A DNA stretch of 64,000 nt, from positions 2,356,001-2,420,000 of the forward strand of contig NZ_CP061169.1 of NCBI RefSeq assembly GCF_011751765.2. Reading direction: 5' to 3'. The translations under genes and the position numbers were made by a program. Of this stretch, positions 26,114-37,801 are shown piece by piece. How positions within the stretch are numbered: the first letter of the stretch is position 1; the number at the start of each line of letters is the position of its first letter. Below the pieces are notes generated by a model, which saw only the letters and a program-made list of their open reading frames with translations, searched no databases and was not told the origin of the DNA. The DNA is from Paramicrobacterium chengjingii (lineage in GTDB: Bacteria; Actinomycetota; Actinomycetes; Actinomycetales; Microbacteriaceae).

Positions 26114-27594
26114 TAATACGCTCCCGTCGGCGAGATCACTTCGCGGAAGGTCTTGAAAAGAATTGCGAGGTCGCTGGTCAGCGACCAGTTCTCAACGTAG
26201 TAGAGGTCGAGTCGAATCGCGTCTTCCCACTCGAGATTCGACCGTCCGCTGACCTGCCAGAGGCCGCTCATGCCTGGTTTGACAACCAGCCGTCGTTTCG
26301 CCGCCTCATCATAGAGCGCGACTTCGCCCTCCCGCTGGGGTCTGGGCCCGACCAAACTCATCTCGCCAAAGAGCACGTTCACAAGCTGAGGAAGCTCGTC
26401 AAGCGAGTACTTGCGAAGGAATGACCCCACGCGCGTGACACGCGGATCGGAACGTATCTTGAAGAGCGGACTCTGATCAGTGCCTTGAGCCTTCAGCAAC
26501 TCAGCCAACATCCCATCGGAATCTTGTCGCATCGTCCGAAATTTGCGGATCTGGAACGGAGCGCCAAGTCGCCCAATTCGCTCTTGCGTGTAGAAGACGG
26601 GTCCTGGACTCGACAATTTGACCAGGATGCTCAGAAGGAGGAAGAGCGGCGACAGAATAAGCAAGATCAGCAGCGACCCGCAGACGTCGAAAAGCCGCTT
26701 CAGAACTGTCTCGCGAACTTCCATCTTCGGAGTCTCGACGTGAATCAGAGGAAGACCGGCGACTGGCCGGACGCTGAGTCGCGGCCCTGCAATGTTCGTG
26801 AGGCTCGGAGCCATGATGAGGTGGTGCCGGCCCGGAGTCAGCTGCCAGCTAATGTCATTAATGTCTGCGGGCGACAGATGCTCGTTACTCGCGATCACGA
26901 GTGTGTCTGCGTTTACCTGCTCCATAAGTTCGACGTAGTCCCGAGCAGTTCGCATGACAGGGAGCGAACCGCCGTGCTCGACGTCGTTGTACTCCGAGAC
27001 CTCGTCGTCGTCACCCGTGATGCAGATTCCGACGAGCATCAGATCCGTGCCGCTCAATCGGTTGAGGTCTTCGACGACGGAATTGCTCGCCCTCTGGGAG
27101 CCGATAAGAATCGCGCGAGAGACGAAAAGTTCATTACGACGTTGACCCCGCAGCCACTGCCTCCACAACCATCGGGTGACGAGAAGCAGCACTGTGCCGA
27201 CGGGGAAGGCAATCAGCAGATAGCCTCGCGAGAAGTCGATCTGGAAGAGTAGCGAAACGATGGCCGTGATGCCAAAGAGCCGCAGGCTTGCATCGAATAT
27301 GACGCGATACTCGTCCGAACCAGCACCGATGACGCGCGATGACCGCGAACCGTACATCTCGAGCACGATAAGCCAGAGAGCAGCGAGAGCAATTGACACT
27401 CCCCAGTATTCGACACCGACTCCGGCGAGCTGCGTCGTCGTGCCAAGCCACAAGAGTTGAGTCGCAAAGACGACGATGACGACGACGACGATATCTGTAA
27501 AACGAATTCGTCGCGCATAGCGCTCAGTCCAGTGAATAGCGCTTCGTGTGGTGTCTTCTCGGACACTACGAGCGTCACTCCCCATTGTGAGCAT
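26113..27594 (-). CDS. Polyprenyl-phosphate sugar phosphotransferase (initiating enzyme)
   Basis: I start at the ATG at 27594 (493 residues), which has AAGGGGA upstream; the frame continues eleven codons to a GTG. Four N-terminal membrane segments and a CoA_binding-like middle domain precede the catalytic part: KRLFDVCGSLLILLILSPLF membrane hairpin, TQERIGRLGAPFQIRKFRTM, then DELPQLVNVLFGEMSLVGPR and PQREGE. This is the WbaP/CpsE family that moves a hexose-1-phosphate to undecaprenyl phosphate and starts each repeat unit. It precedes the GT4 gene on the same strand. Confidence 0.92.
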   Translation of the reverse strand: MLTMGSDARSVREDTTRSAIHWTERYARRIRFTDIVVVVIVVFATQLLWLGTTTQLAGVGVEYWGVSIALAALWLIVLEMYGSRSSRVIGAGSDEYRVIFDASLRLFGITAIVSLLFQIDFSRGYLLIAFPVGTVLLLVTRWLWRQWLRGQRRNELFVSRAILIGSQRASNSVVEDLNRLSGTDLMLVGICITGDDDEVSEYNDVEHGGSLPVMRTARDYVELMEQVNADTLVIASNEHLSPADINDISWQLTPGRHHLIMAPSLTNIAGPRLSVRPVAGLPLIHVETPKMEVRETVLKRLFDVCGSLLILLILSPLFLLLSILVKLSSPGPVFYTQERIGRLGAPFQIRKFRTMRQDSDGMLAELLKAQGTDQSPLFKIRSDPRVTRVGSFLRKYSLDELPQLVNVLFGEMSLVGPRPQREGEVALYDEAAKRRLVVKPGMSGLWQVSGRSNLEWEDAIRLDLYYVENWSLTSDLAILFKTFREVISPTGAY

Positions 27595-27690
27595 CCGAAT
27601 AAGTCCCCTTCGCGCGACTACTGACACGTTGTCAGCGAACGCATAGCGCTACTCAGGTTACAAGGTGGCGCACCAGCAACATCGCAATCA

Positions 27691-27706
27691 TCCCCCTAAC
27701 TGGGGA
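27691..27706 (-). terminator. Weak hairpin after thymidine kinase
   Basis: TCCCC (27691-27695) and GGGGA (27702-27706) form a 5-bp stem about 30 bases beyond the tdk stop on the minus strand. There is no clear T run, so it may only attenuate read-through into the sugar transferase gene. Confidence 0.25.
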
Positions 27707-27734
27707 CACGTCGATGCTACCCGTCACAGGTGAT

Positions 27735-28340
27735 TCAGCCCAGCACTCCCCCGGATTCCTGCAGATAGCAGACTCCACAGAGCGACTCGTATGTGACCTC
27801 GGCGCCGTCGATCGCCACCTGGTCGCCGTCGAAGATGAAGCGGTCGCCGACGCGTCGTCCGTTGAACAGTGCCTTGCGGCCGCAGCGGCAGATGGTCTTC
27901 AGCTCTTCGAGCGAGTGGGCGACTTCGAGCAGGCGTCGACTGCCGGGAAACGCCTTTGTGCGGAAGTCCGTGCGGATGCCGTAGGCAAGAACGGGGATTC
28001 CCTCAAGTAGTGCGATCCGCAGCATCCCGTCAACCTGTTCTTCGGTGAGAAACTGTGCCTCATCGAGCAGCAGGCAACTGACGTCTTGGTTCGTCGCGCT
28101 AATGTGCTCGGCACGCATGCGCTGAAACTGCACGTAGGTGTCGTCTTCGGGAGTGATGACGTAGTCGACGTCGCGGGTGACGCCGAGACGACTCTCGATC
28201 GACTGGTCACCCTTGGTGTCGACGGACGGCTTTGAGAGGAGCACACGCTGTCCGCGCTCTTCGTAGTTGAACGCCGCTTGAAGGAGTGCCGTGCTCTTGC
28301 CGGAGTTCATCGCGCCGTAACGGAAGTACAGTTTTGCCAC
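27735..28340 (-). CDS. tdk: Thymidine kinase
   Basis: The enzyme salvages thymidine to dTMP with ATP. I use the GTG at 28340 (201 residues), because the family begins MAKLYFRYGAMNSGKST; an ATG ten codons upstream is less likely. It has Walker A GAMNSGKST, the LLLDEAQFL acidic motif, and zinc-binding cysteines CRCG and CGVC near the C-terminus, the layout of type II (TK1-like) kinases. It is an odd resident of a capsule locus, though dTTP is a precursor of the dTDP-sugars made by the rml genes. Confidence 0.92.
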   Translation of the reverse strand: MAKLYFRYGAMNSGKSTALLQAAFNYEERGQRVLLSKPSVDTKGDQSIESRLGVTRDVDYVITPEDDTYVQFQRMRAEHISATNQDVSCLLLDEAQFLTEEQVDGMLRIALLEGIPVLAYGIRTDFRTKAFPGSRRLLEVAHSLEELKTICRCGRKALFNGRRVGDRFIFDGDQVAIDGAEVTYESLCGVCYLQESGGVLG

Positions 28341-28415
28341 GTGCTCAAGCTTAGATGCAAGCACCTTCACTCAGTCATCAGTCACTTTCTGCGTCGGGCA
28401 ACCTCAATAACATGT

Positions 28416-29675
28416 TCAAAGGTGCTCCACGTTCTCCCCAGATATGCGATTTCGCACGTCGAGAACGTAACACTCAGCTTCGTTCAAGCCTGAATAGTCA
28501 ACATTCGGGTGATCTACAAGGAGTATTGCGGCGTCTATGTCTCCGACCTGGCGTGTTGATTCGACTCGCTTTGCTGTTGTCGGCCAAATCGCCTCATCCA
28601 CAAACGGATCGAGAGCATAAACATCCGCGCCAAGTTCTTTAAGCGCCGTCATTACCTTCATCGACGGAGATTCCCGGATATCTCCTGTCCCTGCCTTGTA
28701 TGAGAGCCCCAGGAGAAGAATCTTTGAGCCACGAAGCGCTTTTGAACGTTCATTCATACCGATCATCAACCGCTGGACAACGTAGTCGGGCATGTGATCG
28801 TTGATGTCATTCGCGAGCTCGACAAACCGGAACCCCTTGCCCAGCTTTCGGCGTACCTCCCAGAGGAGATAGCTCGGATCAACCGGGAGACAATGCCCTC
28901 CAACGCCGGCCCCTGGAGTGAATTTCATAAAACCGAAGGGTTTCGTTCCCGCGGCTTCAATTGCGTTCCAGACATCTACTCCGAGCTGGTGACCGAACAT
29001 TGCAAGTTCGTTGACTAGCGCGACATTAACATGTCGGAAGGTATTCTCCAGAAGCTTCGTCAATTCAGCTTCTCGAGGGGACTTTACCGGGACGACGACA
29101 TCAACCAAACTCTTGTAGAACCTGATGACTCTCTCCGTGGAACGCTCATCCACTCCTGAAACGACTTTCGGAGTGTTCTGAAAATTCCAGATGGCATTTC
29201 CTGGATCGATGCGCTCAGGGCTGTATCCCACGCTAAAGTCTCTACCAGCTTTCAACCCGCTACCTTGTTCGAGAACTGGAACCAAGAGTTCCTCTGTGGT
29301 CCCGGGATAAGTTGTGGACTCGAGGATGACTGTCGATTCGCTTCTGACATGAGGAGCAAGAGACTCCCCCGCGCTCTCAATGAATGAAAGATCCGGGATC
29401 GACTCGTTCAGTGGCGTTGGAACGCTGATCACCGCGAAATCGAAATCCTGCGCATCCTCGTATCTTGAGCTTGGATGAAAGCGGCCTGTCTCCAGAGCTG
29501 TCCGAAGTTCAGCCTCAGATACGTCTTCGACATAAGAAATGCCGTTCGAAAGCTGGCTCACTCGCAGCTGGTTCAAATCTAGCCCAACGACGTCGTACCC
29601 TTGAGCGACTGCTCGCATTGCAACCGGGAGGCCAACATACCCCTGTCCAACAATTACGACCTTTTGGGTTTGCAT
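28416..29675 (-). CDS. UDP-N-acetylhexosamine dehydrogenase (WecC/WbpA-like)
   Basis: The 419-residue NAD-dependent dehydrogenase has GQGYVGLP (10-17), the YSPERIDPGN segment, an ENTFRHVNVALVNE helix, and the active site GGHCLPVDPSYL with its nucleophilic Cys. The PSYL ending and overall pattern fit enzymes oxidising UDP-ManNAc or UDP-GlcNAc to the uronic acid, rather than Ugd. GGAGAA lies ten bases before the ATG. It should provide an amino-uronic acid for the capsule. No 2-epimerase (WecB) is visible in the window, so a UDP-GlcNAc substrate is equally possible. Confidence 0.85.
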   Translation of the reverse strand: MQTQKVVIVGQGYVGLPVAMRAVAQGYDVVGLDLNQLRVSQLSNGISYVEDVSEAELRTALETGRFHPSSRYEDAQDFDFAVISVPTPLNESIPDLSFIESAGESLAPHVRSESTVILESTTYPGTTEELLVPVLEQGSGLKAGRDFSVGYSPERIDPGNAIWNFQNTPKVVSGVDERSTERVIRFYKSLVDVVVPVKSPREAELTKLLENTFRHVNVALVNELAMFGHQLGVDVWNAIEAAGTKPFGFMKFTPGAGVGGHCLPVDPSYLLWEVRRKLGKGFRFVELANDINDHMPDYVVQRLMIGMNERSKALRGSKILLLGLSYKAGTGDIRESPSMKVMTALKELGADVYALDPFVDEAIWPTTAKRVESTRQVGDIDAAILLVDHPNVDYSGLNEAECYVLDVRNRISGENVEHL

Positions 29676-29782
29676 GCTTTGTTATTCTCCAATACGAGTC
29701 AGGGTTTTGCACTTCTCGATAACGCCAACTTACCGGAGCGCAGGCCACATTCGCGTGGGCTAGCTCTCTGGATCCAGCAGCG

Positions 29783-30901
29783 TTACCGATCACTGGATTG
29801 GGTAGCTCGCAAACGCAGCAGTGGTTTGCGTCTGCCCGTGACGAACCCGAGCAGCCATTCGACGGGGCCGGTTCCTACGTAGCGCCACCAGGCCCAGCCG
29901 ATCGCGATCATCACCGGCACGATGATGATCCAGCCGACGTAGTTGTTGTCGGGCGGGCGACCGTATTGCACGTTGAATGCGGCGATGAGTGCGACATGCA
30001 GCAGGTACAGGCTCAGCGCCACCTGCCCGCAGCCGCGAAGTGGCACGAAGACGGCGTCGACGAAGCGCTTCCACGCGCCTACCTTCAGCGTCGCGAGAAG
30101 AACGACGATGGCGTAGGCGAGGAAGACCAGTCCGACGTCATGGAGCGTGTCGCGGTAGTCGCCGGAGACTGACTCGGGCAACCCGAGGAACTTCTCAGAT
30201 ACCGGACGCACGAGGTAGGCGATGGGAGCCATCGCGAGCATGCTCCAGAGCACACTGTCGCGCTTCATGCCGTGGCGCAGCACGAGTGCTCCCAGGAGGA
30301 AGAACGGCAGCAGGTTGGTGAGCCGGTAGTGCGGGCTGATGGCGATCCACGATGCGATTTCGCGGACGGCGTCGCCGTTCGTGTATGCCCACACTTGTTG
30401 TTTCGCCCAGGCGTTGAGAGGAGAGCTGATGATCGCGACCGCCAGCGCGATGGCGATGACTGTTTTTGTGCGAAGCAGCACGATTGCCGCACCGACGATC
30501 AGCAGGACTCCGAGGTGCGCGAGAATGATCGCCACCCACGAGCCCCACGTTGCCATCCACACTCCGAGCACGATGAGCACCAGCCCGCGGATCACCTGCT
30601 GCAGGTAGGTGATGCCCGGAGTCCTCGAGCGGTTCGTGACGATCTGGGCAGACATTCCCATGACCAGGGCGAAAAGCGGTGAGGCGAGATCGTTGATGTT
30701 GCCGGCCAGAAACCCGACGGCCCCCGGCGTGTGTGGCAGAAAAACGTTGGCGTGGGCGATGAGCATCGCAACGATTGCGACGCCGCGCAGAACATCGGGA
30801 ATCACGAGGCGAACGATGCCTGCCCTGTGATGCGAATTCATTTGCGTGCCACTGGCCGTCGCATCGTTACTCGTCACGCGCCCCAGCATAGCGGGGAGCA
30901 T
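29783..30901 (-). CDS. DUF418/DUF1624-like multi-pass membrane protein
   Basis: The 372-residue protein has about ten membrane segments and starts its conserved part with RLVIPDVLRGVAIVAMLIAH, the family pattern RxxxxDxxRGxA. Members are related to heparan-alpha-glucosaminide acetyltransferase-like and OafA-like acyltransferases, so it may acylate the polysaccharide. The start is uncertain: ATG at 30901 or at 30841; neither has a clear ribosome-binding site. It lies 23 bases downstream of rmlA on the same strand and is probably in that operon. Confidence 0.7.
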   Translation of the reverse strand: MLPAMLGRVTSNDATASGTQMNSHHRAGIVRLVIPDVLRGVAIVAMLIAHANVFLPHTPGAVGFLAGNINDLASPLFALVMGMSAQIVTNRSRTPGITYLQQVIRGLVLIVLGVWMATWGSWVAIILAHLGVLLIVGAAIVLLRTKTVIAIALAVAIISSPLNAWAKQQVWAYTNGDAVREIASWIAISPHYRLTNLLPFFLLGALVLRHGMKRDSVLWSMLAMAPIAYLVRPVSEKFLGLPESVSGDYRDTLHDVGLVFLAYAIVVLLATLKVGAWKRFVDAVFVPLRGCGQVALSLYLLHVALIAAFNVQYGRPPDNNYVGWIIIVPVMIAIGWAWWRYVGTGPVEWLLGFVTGRRKPLLRLRATQSSDR

Positions 30902-30924
30902 CCGACCACGACCGCGGTGACTGA

Positions 30925-31785
30925 CTAGGCGTCGAGCCCAGACAGGTAATCTCCGTAGCCGCTCTTCGCGTACGTCGCCGAGTGTGCAGAGAGTTGCTCG
31001 TCACTGATCCATCCCTGGCGCCACGCAACCTCTTCAATGCAGCCGATCTTGTGCCCCTGACGTTCTTCGATCACTCTGACGTACTCCGATGCCTGCATCA
31101 TCGAGTTGATCGTTCCGGTGTCGAGCCACGCTGTTCCGCGTTCCAGCACCTGCACCTGCAGCTCGCCCAGAGCCAAGTAGTGCTCGTTGATCGACGAGAT
31201 CTCCAGCTCTCCACGGGCACTCGGCGTGATGGACCGGGCGATGTCGACGACGCGGTTGTCGTAGAAATACAGCCCGGGCACCGCATAGTTGCTCTTGGGT
31301 GAAACAGGCTTTTCTTCAATGCTGACCGCTCGATTGTCGGAATCGAACTCGACGACGCCGTAGGCCGCGGGATTTGCTACGTGGTAGGCGAAGATGAGCG
31401 CACCCGAGATGTCACTGTGCCCGTTCAGCGAGGTTCCCAGTCCCGTGCCGTGAAAGACATTGTCGCCGAGCACCAGGGCAACGCTTTCATCCCCGATAAA
31501 ATCCTCGCCGATCAGAAACGCCTGCGCCAGACCATCGGGTGACGGCTGCACCGCGTACTGCAGGCTGATGCCCAGCGCTGCCCCATCGCCGAGAAGCGCC
31601 TCAAACTGTGCGCGATGCTCTGGCGTCGTAATCACCAGAATCTCGCGGATGCCGGCCATCATCAGCGTCGACAACGGGTAGTAGATCATGGGCTTGTCGT
31701 AGATGGGCATCAGCTGCTTCGAGATGCCCCGCGTAATCGGCCACAGCCTCGTTCCCGATCCGCCCGCAAGAATGATTCCGCGCAT
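30925..31785 (-). CDS. rmlA: Glucose-1-phosphate thymidylyltransferase
   Basis: First enzyme of dTDP-L-rhamnose synthesis: glucose-1-phosphate plus dTTP gives dTDP-glucose. The 286-residue protein has the nucleotidyltransferase start [16 protein letters not shown], the LGDNVF segment with the metal-binding Asp, and [16 protein letters not shown]. Its ATG shares one base with the rmlC stop (TGATG), so the two are translationally coupled. Confidence 0.95.
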   Translation of the reverse strand: MRGIILAGGSGTRLWPITRGISKQLMPIYDKPMIYYPLSTLMMAGIREILVITTPEHRAQFEALLGDGAALGISLQYAVQPSPDGLAQAFLIGEDFIGDESVALVLGDNVFHGTGLGTSLNGHSDISGALIFAYHVANPAAYGVVEFDSDNRAVSIEEKPVSPKSNYAVPGLYFYDNRVVDIARSITPSARGELEISSINEHYLALGELQVQVLERGTAWLDTGTINSMMQASEYVRVIEERQGHKIGCIEEVAWRQGWISDEQLSAHSATYAKSGYGDYLSGLDA

Positions 31786-32402
31786 CAGGGGTGACCTTCC
31801 GCGGCCCGTGCATAAAACGCCCTAGCGGCATCCCACGTGGGTAAGAGATTGTCGCGTCTCGCCGCGCTGAGCGATGGCGCACCGATGTCTTTGGGCGACA
31901 GCAGAAGCTCGTCCCGGCCGAACGGAAGGTCGAGGGCGATGTCGGGATCGAGCGGCGATATGCCGTGTTCGCGTTCGGGGTTGTATGTGTCTGACACCAG
32001 ATACGAGACGGTCGCGCCCTCGGTGAGCGCGACAAAGCAGTGCCCAAGGCCTTCCGAGAGAAAGACGGCGTTTCGGCGCTCGTCGTCCAACTGCACCGAG
32101 TCCCACTCGCCGAATGTCGGGGAACCCACGCGGATGTCAATGATGAAGTCGATGACCGATCCGTGTGACACCGTTACGTATTTGGCCTGGCTCGGAGGAA
32201 TATCAGCAAAATGGATGCCGCGCACGGTACCCCTCGCCGACACCGACGTATTCGCCTGTTTCACCTCGAACGGGCGACCAGTTCGCTCTTCTAATTTGTC
32301 GAACCGGTACCATTCGAGAAAGACACCACGGTCGTCTTTGAACGTCTTCGGTGTAATTTCATAACTGTCGGGGACAGCCAAATCTCGAATCTCCACGCCC
32401 AC
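31785..32402 (-). CDS. rmlC: dTDP-4-dehydrorhamnose 3,5-epimerase
   Basis: Third step of dTDP-rhamnose synthesis, a cupin-fold epimerase. The 205-residue protein has the [13 protein letters not shown] segment, the catalytic-His region [19 protein letters not shown], and the [13 protein letters not shown] strand, with the GLGHCFVAL segment following. The normal RxxxR.R...HxQ pattern is altered to [11 protein letters not shown], which is common in actinobacteria. It is divergent from rmlD across 60 bases. Confidence 0.92.
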   Translation of the reverse strand: MGVEIRDLAVPDSYEITPKTFKDDRGVFLEWYRFDKLEERTGRPFEVKQANTSVSARGTVRGIHFADIPPSQAKYVTVSHGSVIDFIIDIRVGSPTFGEWDSVQLDDERRNAVFLSEGLGHCFVALTEGATVSYLVSDTYNPEREHGISPLDPDIALDLPFGRDELLLSPKDIGAPSLSAARRDNLLPTWDAARAFYARAAEGHP

Positions 32403-32462
32403 AGCTTACGTGCCTGCACGCGGCGAGATTTCAGCATTGCGACACCAGTCGGAGGTACACAC

Positions 32463-34353
<1,891 letters not shown>

Positions 34354-34374
34354 CGAGCTTCGGCGCGCACGTTG

Positions 34375-36852
34375 TCACTCGGCGGACACGAGCGGCGCGC
34401 GCAGTGCCGATCTGGTGGGCACCACGATCGAGAGGATGCCGAGCAGCAGCGTTCCACCGGCGAGCACCGCGTAGGTGACCGGCGGGAACACCGGGATCAG
34501 CTGGCCCGTGAGGGCGAACGCGATGCCGGCAAGCGGAGGCAGCGTGATCACGGTGCCGAGCACGACGGCCAGAATCGAGATCAGTCCCGATTCGAGGAAC
34601 GTCGTGGCCGTGACCTGACCCGGCGTCGCACCGAGCCGTCGCAGCAGAGCGAACTCCTCGCGGCGCTCCGTCGTCGCCATGACGAGCGTGTTCACGACGG
34701 CGAGCGCCATGAAGCCCAGAATGACCAGCAGTGCGACGACTGACGCCCATGACTGCATAGCGGCATCCTCGGCCCCGGCCGCGCCCAGTTCTGAGACGTT
34801 GGTAAAGCTCAGCCCGAGTGCGGCGATTTGGCTCTCGACGGCGTCACCCGTGCCCGAGACCAGCAGATAGTCGGCGAGACCGGTCGTCGTGTGCGAGCGG
34901 AGTGCGTCGGCGGCCATCGTCACGTCGCCGAAGCCGAGACCTCGATCGTAGGTGGCGACAACGCGGGCAGACAGCGGAGTGCCGTCACCAAGTGTGAGAT
35001 CGACGGTGTCGCCGACGCCCGCTCCCAAGGAGAATGCCTGGTTGCCGCTGAGTGCCACGGTGTCGGGAGCAGAGAGCTCGGTCAAGCTCCCCTCGGAGAC
35101 GGCGAGATCGAGTGTGCCGTCGAGCGACGTCGGATTAACGCCCTGAAGGGGTTTGGTCTCGACAATGGAGAACTCGCTGCCGGGCTCCCCCGTCTCGACG
35201 ATGACGTTCGAGCGGATGACGGGCGTGACAGCATCCACTCCGTCGATGGCCGCCACCTCCGCACCACGCTCGGGGGCGATGCCGCCCGCTGGTGCCGTGA
35301 CGATGTAGTCGGCTGTTGTGCCGTCGACGGACTGCGACGATGCCTCGGCCGAGACGGTTGCCGGCACGAAAAGCTGCACGATCGCGAGCGTGATGCCGAG
35401 CGCCAGAGGGATGATTGCCGTGGAGAGCCTGCGGGTGAAGCTGCGGGCATTCGCGTCGGCGAGCACTGCCGGCGCTGCACGGAATCGACGCAGCAGGGGA
35501 CCTGCGATGGTGAGAGACTGCTCGACGATGCGCGGGCCGAGAAGCGCGGCACCGACGATGATCAGCAGGGCAGCGGATGCCGGGCCGGCAAGCGCGGCCT
35601 CTCCCCGAATGAACAGCGGCACCAGGGAGGCAACGACTCCGGCAATGACGAGGCTGAGACCCGTGATGACGCGGCCGCGGCTCAGTTGAGGAGTTTCGAC
35701 GCGCGATTGCACGAGAGCCTCGATGGGTGATGCCTTCGCCGGGCGTCGCGCGCTGACGACGGCAGCGAGAACTGCGGTTGCGATGGTGACCACGACAGCG
35801 CCGATGCCGGGGAGCGGGCTGAAGGCAAGCGCGAAGTCTGCAGGGATGACCCCGCCGACGGCGAACTGATCGCCGAGCAGCTGCGCGAGAGCGTAGCCGG
35901 GAATCAGGCCGAGCACGGCGGCGATCGATGCGACGAGGCCGGTCTCGCGGACGATGATGCCCTGCAATTGGCGTGAACTGGTGCCGACCGCGCGCAGAAG
36001 AGCAAAGTCTCGGCGTCGCTGCGCGATCGAGAGCGACAGCGTGCTGGCGACCACGAACAGGGCGATGATGAGCGCCACTCCGGCGAGCGATCCGCTGAGC
36101 GCGATGAGGTTGGTTCGCGCCTGAGCACCGGCGAGCGACTCGACGTCTCCACGCGCCGCGCCCTCATAGGTGACGATGCCGGGCACTGCGTCGGTGATCG
36201 CGGCAGAGAGCGCAGCGGCATCCGTTCCGTCGGCGGCGATGACTCCGACGAGAGCGATGCTGCCCTGATGCGGCCAGAGTGCATCGATGCCCTGCTCACT
36301 CAGGAAGACATTCGACGTTGAGACGGTGGCGCTGGCCGGGTCGACGACGCCGCTGACCGTGTAGGTGATTGGCACTCCCCCGTGGGCAAGCTCGATGCGA
36401 TCGCCGGGCTCTGCGCCGAGGGCGGAGCTGACCACAACCTGGTCTGCGGCCGTGGGAGGGCTACCCGCGCTGAGCGGGGACGGCGTGAGAGCGGCCGCTG
36501 CCCACGGATGGGCGCTGACCTCGGTTCCGTCGTGTGTGGTGAGCGGCACCTCGACGTCGGCGATGGCGTGCTTCACCCCAGGCACCGCGGCGATGTCGTC
36601 GATTGTGTCTTCGGGCAGCAGGGCACGTTCGGTGAAGGGAACGGGGACGTCCTCGGGGACCGGCTTGGATTGCGGTGCCCCGACGATGACATCTGCGCCC
36701 GCGAGACGTTCAACGGCGACGCCGCCGCGAAGGCCGGACTCGACGAGAACGCCGAGTGCCGTGCTGAGAGCGGAGGCGAGCAGCACGGCGACGACAACGC
36801 CGATGAAACTGCGACGGTGGTGCGCGGTTGACGCGCGAGCGAGAGTCCACAT
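34375..36852 (-). CDS. ABC transporter permease, MacB/FtsX type
   Basis: I start at the ATG at 36852 (825 residues), two bases after the ATPase stop and preceded by GGGGGGAG. Two copies of the FtsX-like membrane core are present: one N-terminal span and a large outer domain (~40-260), three spans (~265-400), then a second set with an outer domain (~500-690) and three C-terminal spans. This single-chain, double-FtsX layout is common in actinobacterial exporters of peptides, antibiotics or lipoproteins. Expression is probably controlled by the divergent two-component system. Confidence 0.9.
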   Translation of the reverse strand: MWTLARASTAHHRRSFIGVVVAVLLASALSTALGVLVESGLRGGVAVERLAGADVIVGAPQSKPVPEDVPVPFTERALLPEDTIDDIAAVPGVKHAIADVEVPLTTHDGTEVSAHPWAAAALTPSPLSAGSPPTAADQVVVSSALGAEPGDRIELAHGGVPITYTVSGVVDPASATVSTSNVFLSEQGIDALWPHQGSIALVGVIAADGTDAAALSAAITDAVPGIVTYEGAARGDVESLAGAQARTNLIALSGSLAGVALIIALFVVASTLSLSIAQRRRDFALLRAVGTSSRQLQGIIVRETGLVASIAAVLGLIPGYALAQLLGDQFAVGGVIPADFALAFSPLPGIGAVVVTIATAVLAAVVSARRPAKASPIEALVQSRVETPQLSRGRVITGLSLVIAGVVASLVPLFIRGEAALAGPASAALLIIVGAALLGPRIVEQSLTIAGPLLRRFRAAPAVLADANARSFTRRLSTAIIPLALGITLAIVQLFVPATVSAEASSQSVDGTTADYIVTAPAGGIAPERGAEVAAIDGVDAVTPVIRSNVIVETGEPGSEFSIVETKPLQGVNPTSLDGTLDLAVSEGSLTELSAPDTVALSGNQAFSLGAGVGDTVDLTLGDGTPLSARVVATYDRGLGFGDVTMAADALRSHTTTGLADYLLVSGTGDAVESQIAALGLSFTNVSELGAAGAEDAAMQSWASVVALLVILGFMALAVVNTLVMATTERREEFALLRRLGATPGQVTATTFLESGLISILAVVLGTVITLPPLAGIAFALTGQLIPVFPPVTYAVLAGGTLLLGILSIVVPTRSALRAPLVSAE

Positions 36853-36854
36853 GG

Positions 36855-37631
<777 letters not shown>

Positions 37632-37687
37632 ACTTCGACGTTACGAATGCCTGGCCTCCCGTACACGGGTGCCTCCGGGCGTCTTCA

Positions 37688-37769
37688 CGGTAGTGCTGGC
37701 CCTACCAGGGTTGGAAAGCGCGTCAGCGAGCGTTTGAGCCTGAGCCGAAGGGTAGGGTCAGCACTACCG
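37688..37769. promoter_or_regulatory. Two inverted operator-like dyads in the divergent promoter
   Basis: GGTAGTGCTGGCCCTACC (37689-37706) and GGTAGGGTCAGCACTACC (37751-37768) are reverse complements of each other at 17 of 18 positions. Each is itself a dyad, GGTAG-N8-CTACC. Their centres are 62 bases apart, about six helical turns, so bound proteins would face the same side. They lie 57-137 bases upstream of the ABC gene and 33-113 upstream of the kinase gene. The NarL-family response regulator encoded at 39049 is the likely ligand. Confidence 0.65.
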
Positions 37770-37801
37770 ACATCGCGTCGCTGGTCGGCGAAGATAGGGG
37801 T

